Origin: Megasphaera sp.
GTDB taxonomy: Bacteria; Bacillota; Negativicutes; Veillonellales; Megasphaeraceae
Assembly: GCA_022649055.1 (NCBI GenBank)
Contig: JALCNL010000022.1
Coordinates: forward strand, 1 to 33,318
DNA: 33,318 bases
Direction: 5' to 3'
The first letter of the stretch is position 1, and every line of letters begins with the position of its first letter. Shown here one piece after another: positions 26,819 through 33,318 of the stretch. A program made the translations under genes and the position numbers. Under the pieces are notes generated by a model. That model made no database searches. It was not told where the DNA came from and worked only from the letters and a program-made list of their open reading frames with translations.

Positions 26819-26935
26819 TGTATATAAAAACACGTATTAGAAATATTGTAGTGACCCCCATAAGCTAGATTTCTAGGTCTAACTTATGGGGGTCACTACA
26901 TAATCTGTTATTTCTAATACGTGTTTTTATATACA
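26819..26935. terminator. Bidirectional hairpin terminator, interrupted in its loop
   Basis: Perfect 27-nt arms (26819-26845 and 26909-26935), with a core CACGTATTAGAAATA and A/T tails giving a U-tract in both directions, between convergent genes. The form is like the 21-bp hairpin at 6150-6201, but the loop is about 63 nt because it contains the 54-bp palindrome at 26847-26900. Confidence 0.75.
26847..26900. mobile_element. 54-bp palindrome resembling paired IS ends (mini-element)
   Basis: Arms of 23 nt (26847-26869 and 26878-26900) starting TGTAGTGACCCCCATAAG are inverted with one mismatch and separated by 8 bp. TGTAGTGACCCC...AAGTTAGAC-like ends are typical of IS3-family insertion sequences. 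It looks like two IS ends brought together with the transposase lost, inserted into a terminator loop. No clear target duplication is visible. Confidence 0.5.
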
Positions 26936-26947
26936 CATGAGAAAATA

Positions 26948-27478
26948 TTATAAAATAGGACCTAAAAACTTCTCCATCTCTCTTTCACTCATCCCCCCCG
27001 TGTGCTGTGATATTATTTTACCTCTTTTATCAATAATAAAAGATATAGGAATCGCATTTACATGATAAGCTTCCGATATACTATTCAAATCTCCTCTGTA
27101 AATAGGTATTTCAAATGAATTGTTCTGTAGAAATGCTCTTACATCCCCCTCATTTGAATCCATATTAATTACCACAAAGTTTATTTTATCCCCATATTTT
27201 TTATATAGTGCATCGATATGAGGCATTTCTTTTACGCAAGGTGGACACCATGATGCCCAAAAATTAAGAAATACAGGTTTATCCATATATATATCCCGTA
27301 AGCGCAGCTGTTGACCATTCCCCCTCACCATTTTCAATAGGATATCCGGTGCTGTCGTCTCCTGTTCCACCTGTGAAATTTGCTTAGCTTGCTCCCTTTT
27401 TTCTGTATCTGTAGTACAACCAGTCATTATAATCAATATGGCAATAAAGATTCCTAACAGTATTCCCTTTTTAACCAT
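26948..27478 (-). CDS. TlpA/ResA-like thiol-disulfide oxidoreductase, lipoprotein
   Basis: 176 aa. An N-terminal signal with lipobox (MTGC, Cys21) anchors it on the outer face of the cytoplasmic membrane. The thioredoxin fold (about 45-175) carries WASWCPPCVKEMP with the redox-active CPPC, and a cis-Pro region NAIPISFIIDKRG. Such proteins reduce disulfides in exported proteins, for example apocytochrome c; the client is unknown because no cytochrome-maturation or CcdA gene is near. The ribosome-binding site is GAGGGA; an extended -10 (TGATATAAT, 27518-27526) lies upstream. Confidence 0.92.
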   Translation of the reverse strand: MVKKGILLGIFIAILIIMTGCTTDTEKREQAKQISQVEQETTAPDILLKMVRGNGQQLRLRDIYMDKPVFLNFWASWCPPCVKEMPHIDALYKKYGDKINFVVINMDSNEGDVRAFLQNNSFEIPIYRGDLNSISEAYHVNAIPISFIIDKRGKIISQHTGGMSEREMEKFLGPIL

Positions 27479-27517
27479 CTGCTTCCCTCATTTACAAAAT
27501 TTAAATACAATAATTTA

Positions 27518-27563
27518 ATTATATCATGAAAAATTTAAATCTTCTATACGGAATATAGAAGAT
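27518..27563 (-). promoter_or_regulatory. Extended -10 and upstream hairpin of tlpA-like gene
   Basis: TGATATAAT (27518-27526) would start transcription about 30 nt before the gene. Just upstream a 10-bp perfect hairpin (ATCTTCTATA/TATAGAAGAT, 27539-27563) with a weak T-rich tail may stop transcripts from glnA or act as an operator. Confidence 0.45.
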
Positions 27564-27640
27564 CTTGTTTATACACTCTTAATTACTATTGATTAAAAAT
27601 TATGACATTTAAAAGCAAGGTATGATACATACGTAACATA

Positions 27641-27681
27641 TAAAAAAGCCTGCTCATCTATAGCATCTAAAATGAGCAGAC
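27641..27681 (-). terminator. Intrinsic terminator of glnA
   Basis: Minus strand GTCTGCTCAT/ATGAGCAGGC (27672-27681 with 27648-27657) followed by TTTTTTA, 16 nt after the glnA stop. Confidence 0.9.
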
Positions 27682-27696
27682 TTTTCTTTTTACATC

Positions 27697-29598
27697 TTAA
27701 AATGCATTGTGAGAATATTCATAATACAAAGCATCTAATTCATCCATTTTTGCATTCATGGTAATCATCAAATCGGAAGCTTCATCATAATTTTTTTCAC
27801 CTAATGCTTTTTTTATTCTTGAGAAAATGGATAATCCTTTTTCTGTATCACGACCTAATTCAGTACGTAAGTTATTGATTTTTGTCCAGCGTTCCACTTC
27901 AAGTGGATTTGTATCGGCATCCGTATGGAGAGCTTTTGCAGTAATAACCTTTTCCAAATTATCAGGAATAATGCGATATTGAAGTTCCAATGCCCACCGT
28001 GTCAAAGCCCCGATTTTAAAGGAATCCATTAACCTGGCAGGGAAAGCTTCGCAAGCAAGTTCTGCTTTCTTTTCTGGATATTCGGATAATGCTTTAAGAT
28101 TTTCCCAAACAGTCGCGGGAGCCTTGCCAAACTTAGAAACCAATTCTTCTTCATCAAAGTTTTCAAATACATCAACTTCTGAGCGATATTCGCGATCTTT
28201 TTCAAGATATCCTGTTTCTTCGCCCTGTTTCTTGGAAATTTCCGCTAATAATTCCGTTGTATCTTTTTCTTTTCCCAACGCATATTTAATACCATCCAAT
28301 GCTGCTAAATAAAATAAAGCAAGAATCAAATAGGTATTTGAGAAAGGATTCGGAGCACGTACTTCGAACCGAGTAGCTTTCGGATTATCCATATCACGGA
28401 TTAATCCAGCAAGAACTGTACGATTCCGCGTCGGAACGTCCGGTGTTTCGCCGCCTAACGCGGTTACAATACAAATAGGAGCTTCAAAACCTGGTTTTAA
28501 TCGATTCAAGGAATCGGTCGTAGCAGAAACAAACGGATTGATTACTTCATAATGTTTTAAAATACCCATAATCGTGCCATAACCAACAGAACTCAGAAAA
28601 TCTTTATTCATATTATCCGGACTGAACAAATTAACAAATTTTCCGTTCTTTAAAATGGCACCCATGCCAACGTGCGTGTGTTCACCACTACCGGCGACTC
28701 CAGTAATCGGTTTAGCCTGGAATGTAACTTCAAGCCCATTTTCACGAAATACTTCACGGATAATAATACGAGCTTGAATTTCATTATCGGCAGCCTGTAC
28801 CGGATCATTTGCGTATTTCCAATCTACTTCCAATTGTTCCAAAACAAAAATCAATTTGCCGGAATCATCAATTTGCGCTTTGATACCGCCAACTTCTTTA
28901 TGACCCATTTCTGGTTCCAGTCCATACTGTTCCAAACGTTCCACGGTCTGTTCCAACGCAGTCCGAACCAAGCCATGAGTACGCTGCCAGTATTGTTCCT
29001 GCATTTTCTGAGAAACAGACAAAAGACGGGTTGCTACATCCTGACTAGGTGTTTTTACCCAGAATTCCAATTCTGTAGCAGATGTGAAAACGATTTTTGC
29101 AATATCATCCGGGTTTATATTAATTCCTTTAATGCCATGTTTCTTTATCAAAGACAATACTTCTTCGCCTACATAATCTACCGTATTACGTAAAATTGAA
29201 CGAGAATCTATATATCCAGTCGCATGTTTTAAATAGCAAGGAATTCGAAGAGTCCCAACCGGCTTTCCTGTCACACAGTCAATATTTCCGTCATTATAAT
29301 CTACAAACCAATTAACTCCCGGATCAGCTTTCATATCCACACGGGCTTGATCCAGCGTAGCGATACCCGGTAATACGACAGATGAACCATCCGTCTGAAT
29401 AGCTGTAGCATTAAAGAATTTTTCATATTCATCAAAGAATGTGGAAATAGGGATTTTTTCATCCGTATCGTTCCCGGCCAAATCAATTCCCACCAGAGAT
29501 ACAAATTTGATTTCAGGGTGTTGTTCTAAAAGTGCAAGAACACCTTCCTTACCATATTGACCGGCAGGAATAACATAAACTAAACCTTCCTTTGACAT
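27697..29598 (-). CDS. glnA: Glutamine synthetase, large (about 630 aa) form
   Basis: 633 aa, longer than classical type I (about 450) and shorter than typical type III (about 700). It joins ammonia to glutamate using ATP. Catalytic-domain features: ATELEFWVKTP (metal-binding Glu), EQLEVDWKYANDPVQAADNE, GVAGSGEHTHVGMG (ATP/metal His), RNRTVLAGLIR and RFEVRAPNPFSNTYLILAL. The C-terminal 130 residues are helical (KKAELACEAFPARLMDSFK...). The ribosome-binding site is GGAGGAG. It has its own strong promoter and an attenuator-like leader, so expression is probably adjusted to nitrogen supply by antitermination. Confidence 0.9.
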   Translation of the reverse strand: MSKEGLVYVIPAGQYGKEGVLALLEQHPEIKFVSLVGIDLAGNDTDEKIPISTFFDEYEKFFNATAIQTDGSSVVLPGIATLDQARVDMKADPGVNWFVDYNDGNIDCVTGKPVGTLRIPCYLKHATGYIDSRSILRNTVDYVGEEVLSLIKKHGIKGININPDDIAKIVFTSATELEFWVKTPSQDVATRLLSVSQKMQEQYWQRTHGLVRTALEQTVERLEQYGLEPEMGHKEVGGIKAQIDDSGKLIFVLEQLEVDWKYANDPVQAADNEIQARIIIREVFRENGLEVTFQAKPITGVAGSGEHTHVGMGAILKNGKFVNLFSPDNMNKDFLSSVGYGTIMGILKHYEVINPFVSATTDSLNRLKPGFEAPICIVTALGGETPDVPTRNRTVLAGLIRDMDNPKATRFEVRAPNPFSNTYLILALFYLAALDGIKYALGKEKDTTELLAEISKKQGEETGYLEKDREYRSEVDVFENFDEEELVSKFGKAPATVWENLKALSEYPEKKAELACEAFPARLMDSFKIGALTRWALELQYRIIPDNLEKVITAKALHTDADTNPLEVERWTKINNLRTELGRDTEKGLSIFSRIKKALGEKNYDEASDLMITMNAKMDELDALYYEYSHNAF

Positions 29599-29667
29599 AC
29601 AATCTCCTCCTTTTAATAGCTAAAGCTTGCCTTTAGCTTTCTTTTTCCAATACATATGCAGTTATTG

Positions 29668-29710
29668 AAAAAAAGAAAAAGACTTCTCCCCCTTGCAGGG
29701 TTGAAGTCTT
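29668..29710 (-). terminator. Attenuator-type terminator in the glnA leader
   Basis: Minus strand AAGACTTC (29703-29710) pairs with GAAGTCTT (29679-29686), inner CCC/GGG, followed by TTTTCTTTTTTTC. Because the glnA promoter lies upstream of it (29757-29785), it sits inside the leader and must be overcome for glnA expression. Confidence 0.8.
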
Positions 29711-29751
29711 CTTTGACTTAGTGACATGACTTATTCTATTTACAAATCATG
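29704..29751 (-). promoter_or_regulatory. Possible ANTAR-type antiterminator site in the glnA leader
   Basis: Two consecutive hairpins precede the terminator. The second, AAGTC-AAAGAA-GACTT (29704-29719), has a six-base loop with A at position 1 and G at 4, the known ANTAR recognition pattern, and its 3' arm is the 5' arm of the terminator, so the two exclude each other. The first (29725-29751) is a 10-bp stem with a 7-nt loop, less ideal. Confidence 0.4.
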
Positions 29752-29756
29752 CTTAG

Positions 29757-29785
29757 ATATTACAATCAATTAGTAAATTTGTCAA
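29757..29785 (-). promoter_or_regulatory. Promoter of glnA
   Basis: TTGACA (29780-29785), 17-nt spacer, TAATAT (29757-29762), near-consensus. Predicted start about 29751, at the foot of the first leader hairpin. Confidence 0.85.
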
Positions 29786-29803
29786 TACATATTCTTGATA
29801 AAT

Positions 29804-30259
29804 TTAACTATTTTTTTGTAAAATATCTTTAACTGCTTGTGAAACCATACGGCCATCCGCCTTGCCCTTCACCAAGGGCATAACGATTTTCATGACATCT
29901 CCCATCTTTAATGAAATCATGTCTTTTCCAACTAAGGCATCCATAACAATCTGGTGTAATTCATCAGACGTCAACTGCCTTGGCATATATTTTTTCAATA
30001 TATCCATTTCGGCTGTTGTCTGTTCGACCAAATCATTCCGACCGGCCTTATTAAACTCTTCTAACGATTCTTGTCTTTGTTTCATTTCTTTGGCAATGAT
30101 TACACCTACACCCGTATCATCTAACTCGATTTTATTATCAATTTCTGTATTACGGATTGCAGAACGAATCATTCGAATAACAGACAGTGCTGTTTTTCCA
30201 GATTCTTTGGCTTTCATTGCTTCTTTCATGTCCTGTAGCAGATTTTCTTTAAGAGACAT
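29804..30259 (-). CDS. yqeY: YqeY / GatB-YqeY domain protein
   Basis: 151 aa, full family length. MSLKENLLQDMKEAMKAKESGKTALSVIRMIRSAIRNTEID and later LKKYMPRQLTSDEL and GKADGRMVSQAVKDIL are typical. The domain is shared with the tail of the GatB amidotransferase subunit and may bind tRNA, but the stand-alone protein has no settled role. It follows rpsU by 29 nt, a conserved pair in Firmicutes, from the rpsU promoter. The ribosome-binding site is AAGGGTGA. Confidence 0.94.
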   Translation of the reverse strand: MSLKENLLQDMKEAMKAKESGKTALSVIRMIRSAIRNTEIDNKIELDDTGVGVIIAKEMKQRQESLEEFNKAGRNDLVEQTTAEMDILKKYMPRQLTSDELHQIVMDALVGKDMISLKMGDVMKIVMPLVKGKADGRMVSQAVKDILQKNS

Positions 30260-30288
30260 TCTATCACCCTTCTGTCTTTACCAAAAGA

Positions 30289-30468
30289 TTATGCTCTAAA
30301 TTTCCGTTTCCGTGCTGCTTCGGACTTCTTTTTTCTCTTTACGCTTGGTTTTTCATAATGTTCCCGTTTCCGTACTTCGGAAAGAACACCTGCTTTTTGG
30401 CAAGAACGTTTGAAGCGGCGGAGCGCGCTATCTAACGTTTCATTTTTACCAACTTTGATTTCTGCCAT
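30289..30468 (-). CDS. rpsU: 30S ribosomal protein bS21
   Basis: 59 aa, shorter than common ORF cut-offs but unmistakable: [20 protein letters not shown], then [20 protein letters not shown] and a Lys/Arg-rich tail. It sits near the anti-Shine-Dalgarno end of 16S rRNA and helps initiation. Its own ribosome-binding region GGAGGGAGG can pair with CTCCCT in its leader (30497-30502), so translation may be self-limited. Strong consensus promoter upstream; yqeY follows. Confidence 0.97.
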   Translation of the reverse strand: MAEIKVGKNETLDSALRRFKRSCQKAGVLSEVRKREHYEKPSVKRKKKSEAARKRKFRA

Positions 30469-30526
30469 CTGATCTCCCTCCCTCCAAAATTTTGTTAGGG
30501 AGTGCTTTTATATTGCACACATTAAA

Positions 30527-30555
30527 ATTATACTCAAAAAGAGCTATTTTGTCAA
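30527..30555 (-). promoter_or_regulatory. Promoter of rpsU-yqeY
   Basis: TTGACA (30550-30555), 17-nt spacer, TATAAT (30527-30532), both full consensus. It lies shortly after the hemW stop; no terminator is visible between. Confidence 0.88.
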
Positions 30556-30591
30556 TCCTGCCGGTATGTACCGTAAACAAATGGGATACCT

Positions 30592-31716
30592 TTAGTCTCG
30601 TATAAATTGTTCAAAAACATAGTTTCCATATGAAAATCCTAATTTGCTGAGACGACAGCCGGAAGATATGGGAACCAAAAGCTGCTGCGCAAATAATCGT
30701 TCTATGATATCTCCAAATTCAGTTTCTACGGTCGTTGAAAAAAGGGTATGAAATTTTTCATAATCAATACCGTCACACATACGCAGCGCTAAAATACAAT
30801 AATCTTCAGCAGCTCGTTTGGATGTAATGGAAACGCTTGTCTCAACGACACTGCTTACACCAGCGTTATGTATATATTCAGGGATATTGGCAATATTGGC
30901 AAATCGCTTATTCTGATAAAAAGAATGCGCAGATACGCCAAAGCCAAGATATGGCGAATATTGCCAGTATTTGCTGTTGTGACGCGATCTAAACCCGGGC
31001 AGGCAATAACTGGATATCTCATAATGTTCAAAGCCTTCTGCCGCCATATTTTCGTGTACAAGTTCAACCATAGCCTCTTTTTCTCTCTCATCTGGCAGAA
31101 ATACCCGCTGGTGGCGTATATCGTCCCAAAGAAGCGTATGCTCTTCCACTATAAGGCTATAAATGGATGCATGCGTAATCGGCAGCTGTGTCAGTATCCT
31201 TAAATCCGTATATACATCTGCCGCAGACTGGCCGGGAAGTCCAAACATCAAGTCTGCGGAAATATTGGATATACCGCCCTCCCGAATAGTCATCACAGCA
31301 TGTTTTCCCTCTTCTGCCGTATGAATACGCCCCAATCGCTGCAGCTGCTCATCTGAAAATGACTGCACTCCCAAACTGAAACGATTGACCCCAATAGAGC
31401 ACAAATCTTGTACATACGTTTCAGTTATATTATTGGGATTTGCTTCTATGGTAATCTCAGCAGAAGAATTCACTGAAAAATGATTTCTTACAGCACCTAA
31501 AATAGATTCTACTTGCTGTGCTGTCAGTAAGGATGGAGTCCCTCCCCCTAAATAGATTGTATCCGCCGTTTCGCCAGCACCGGCCGCATACATAATTTCC
31601 CGGCACAATGCTTTTACATAATGCGAGAGGAAGTATGATACACCGCCATAGGAAGGAAAATCACAATACCGACATTTTTTTTGACAAAAAGGAATGTGAA
31701 TGTAAATGCCAAGCAT
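30592..31716 (-). CDS. hemW: Radical SAM haem chaperone HemW (coproporphyrinogen oxidase-like)
   Basis: 374 aa. IHIPFCQKKCRYCDFPSY gives the radical-SAM cluster motif CxxxCxxC (Cys11, 15, 18). It lacks the extra Cys of true HemN (CxxCxC), so HemW, a haem-binding chaperone, is more likely than oxygen-independent coproporphyrinogen oxidase. GGGTPSLL and IEANPN, then GVNRFSLGVQSFSDEQLQRLGR, are also typical. The start overlaps the lepA stop by one base (TAATG), and lepA-hemW is a conserved Firmicute pair. Confidence 0.94.
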   Translation of the reverse strand: MLGIYIHIPFCQKKCRYCDFPSYGGVSYFLSHYVKALCREIMYAAGAGETADTIYLGGGTPSLLTAQQVESILGAVRNHFSVNSSAEITIEANPNNITETYVQDLCSIGVNRFSLGVQSFSDEQLQRLGRIHTAEEGKHAVMTIREGGISNISADLMFGLPGQSAADVYTDLRILTQLPITHASIYSLIVEEHTLLWDDIRHQRVFLPDEREKEAMVELVHENMAAEGFEHYEISSYCLPGFRSRHNSKYWQYSPYLGFGVSAHSFYQNKRFANIANIPEYIHNAGVSSVVETSVSITSKRAAEDYCILALRMCDGIDYEKFHTLFSTTVETEFGDIIERLFAQQLLVPISSGCRLSKLGFSYGNYVFEQFIRD

Positions 31717-33318
31717 TATTTATCTACCTGTAGTACAGCCATAAACGCTTCTTGTGGAATTTCAACGTTCCCCACTTGCTTCATTCGTTTTTTTCCTTCT
31801 TTTTGTTTTTCCAATAGTTTTCTCTTGCGTGAAATATCTCCGCCATAACATTTAGCTAATACGTCTTTACGCATAGCGCGAACATTTTCGCGGGCAATAA
31901 TTTTATTTCCTATCGCTGCCTGGATAGGTATTTCAAAAAGCTGCCGCGGAATAATGCTGCGCAGTTTTTCAACCAATGCCCGTCCGCGCCGTTTAGCTGA
32001 GTCTTGATGAACAATCGTACTTAATGCATCAACGTTTTCTCCATTAATCAAAATATCCAATTTTACCATCGGCGACTGTTGATATCCGTGTAATTCATAA
32101 TCTAATGAAGCATATCCCCGTGTAGATGATTTTAATGTATCAAAATAGTCATAAATAATTTCACACAAAGGTAGATCATAAACTAATGATACCCGTGTCT
32201 CATCAAGATAATCCATGCCTATATATTGTCCTCGGCGATTCTGGGATAACTCCATGACCGTACCAACCATGTCCTTCGGAATAATAATCGTAGTTTTAAC
32301 GAAAGGTTCTTCCATATGATCTATTTTAGTCATGTCCGGCAGCAGCGAAGGATTATCAATCTCCTGCATAGAACCGTCTGTCAAATACACATGATAAATT
32401 ACAGAAGGTGCTGTAGTAATAAGTTGTAAATCATACTCCCGCTCCAATCGCTCTTTTACAACATCCATATGCAATAAACCAAGGAATCCGCAGCGAAATC
32501 CAAAACCTAAGGCAGAAGATGTTTCCGGTTCAAATAATAATGCAGCATCATTCAGATGTAATTTTTCCAACGCATCCCGAAGGTTGTCATATTCATTCGT
32601 TTCTATCGGATACAGACCGCAATACACCATCGGCGTCGCCCGGCGGTACCCGGGCAAAGGTTCCGTTGCTGATTTTTCTACCTTTGTCACGGTATCTCCC
32701 ACACGGCAATCCCGGACATTTTTCATGCTGGCAGCCAAATATCCGACACTTCCGCATTCCAATGAGTCAACAGGACGCATTTGCGGTGCAAATATACCAA
32801 GCTCCGTAATCTCAAAGACTTTTCCGGACGCCATCATTTTAATTCGTTCTCCCGTTTTTAAACTTCCCTCTACAATACGGATATTAGCAATAGCACCTTT
32901 GTATGAATCAAAATGAGAATCGAAAATCAATGCCCGCAGCGGTGCATCGGCAGCATCTTCCGGTTCCGGGATGCGCTGCACGATAGCTTCCAGAACATCA
33001 TCGATGCCAACTCCCGTTTTAGCACTGACAAGAATTGCTTCTGAGGCATCAATCCCTATGATATCTTCGATTTCTTTGGCAACTCGTTCGGGATCTGCAC
33101 TGGGCAAATCGATTTTATTGATAATCGGTACGATCTCTAAATTGTGTTCCAGTGCCAAATAAACATTTGCTAATGTCTGAGCTTCAACTCCTTGTGTCGC
33201 ATCGACAACAAGAAGAGCTCCTTCACAAGCGGCAAGACTTCGTGATACTTCGTAATTAAAATCGACATGCCCTGGCGTATCAATCAGATTAAGTATGTAT
33301 GTATTTCCATCCTTAGCA
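31716..33318 (-). CDS. lepA: Elongation factor 4 (LepA), N-terminus beyond the window
   Basis: About 534 codons visible; the first 60-70 (P-loop and switch I) lie off the right edge. The frame enters with [28 protein letters not shown] (the GTPase G3 DTPGH motif), [17 protein letters not shown] and [13 protein letters not shown] (G4 NKID), then the EF-G-like domains and the LepA-specific C-terminus ([67 protein letters not shown]). It is a ribosome-binding GTPase affecting initiation/ribosome biogenesis. The ORF does not begin at the internal Met 33158; it is open to the edge. Confidence 0.97.
   Translation of the reverse strand, partial: AKDGNTYILNLIDTPGHVDFNYEVSRSLAACEGALLVVDATQGVEAQTLANVYLALEHNLEIVPIINKIDLPSADPERVAKEIEDIIGIDASEAILVSAKTGVGIDDVLEAIVQRIPEPEDAADAPLRALIFDSHFDSYKGAIANIRIVEGSLKTGERIKMMASGKVFEITELGIFAPQMRPVDSLECGSVGYLAASMKNVRDCRVGDTVTKVEKSATEPLPGYRRATPMVYCGLYPIETNEYDNLRDALEKLHLNDAALLFEPETSSALGFGFRCGFLGLLHMDVVKERLEREYDLQLITTAPSVIYHVYLTDGSMQEIDNPSLLPDMTKIDHMEEPFVKTTIIIPKDMVGTVMELSQNRRGQYIGMDYLDETRVSLVYDLPLCEIIYDYFDTLKSSTRGYASLDYELHGYQQSPMVKLDILINGENVDALSTIVHQDSAKRRGRALVEKLRSIIPRQLFEIPIQAAIGNKIIARENVRAMRKDVLAKCYGGDISRKRKLLEKQKEGKKRMKQVGNVEIPQEAFMAVLQVDK

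Noticed and set aside
26819-26935. CRISPR-like or REP repeat
   Set aside because: It is only one nested inverted repeat with no repeated units or spacers; a terminator with an inserted palindrome explains it better.
31716-33158. lepA starting at Met 33158
   Set aside because: The same frame continues upstream to the window edge with the conserved DTPGH GTPase motif, so the gene is truncated by the window and not short.

Overview
The window is about 33 kb of ordinary, mostly leftward-reading chromosome from a low-GC bacterium. The core gene order is Firmicute-like (dnaG-rpoD-trmK-nif3; rplU-prp-rpmA with an N-terminally extended L27). Outer-membrane beta-barrel porins are also present, which points to a diderm Firmicute of the class Negativicutes, of Veillonella/Megasphaera/Dialister type. 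The species cannot be named from the sequence alone.

Left part (1-6000, all minus strand). This is a magnesium block. A consensus promoter (TTGACA-17-TATAAT) is followed by an M-box (ykoK) Mg2+ riboswitch with an intrinsic terminator, then a 24-codon ORF, a long hairpin, mgtC, a 33-codon ORF, mgtA, and the first codons of a porin cut by the window edge. The two small ORFs have strong ribosome-binding sites, acidic N-termini and a shared core at identical positions (K/R-F-V-D/E-x-G/S-I, residues 11-17). They look like paralogous leader peptides forming a second regulatory tier below the riboswitch, and they are the most interesting thing here. A full-length porin lies to the right. Further upstream are a 30-codon ORF and a promoter carrying a perfect 33-bp Fur-type palindrome.

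6200-9200: an EFR1-type flavodoxin/ferredoxin protein, an ECF transporter S component (PanT-like) behind a consensus promoter and a structured leader of unknown class, and the rplU-prp-rpmA operon with a structured leader.

9200-13700: a cell-wall amidase; a lipoprotein metallo-beta-lactamase-fold protein with its DUF3006 partner; NAD(P)HX repair enzyme; AcpS. 13700-15800: an uncharacterised small gene, aspartokinase, and RNase P RNA. 15800-21600: thiE, nif3-like, trmK, a CAU-anticodon tRNA, rpoD, dnaG.

21900-26800 (plus strand): RluA-type pseudouridine synthase, class II aldolase, S20, a MATE exporter and an M29 aminopeptidase. The latter two overlap. The block ends in a bidirectional hairpin whose loop has been invaded by a 54-bp palindrome resembling IS ends.

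26900-33318 (minus strand): a TlpA-like lipoprotein; a large glutamine synthetase behind a leader that resembles an ANTAR antiterminator target; yqeY; rpsU (too short for usual ORF cut-offs); hemW; and lepA, truncated by the window edge.
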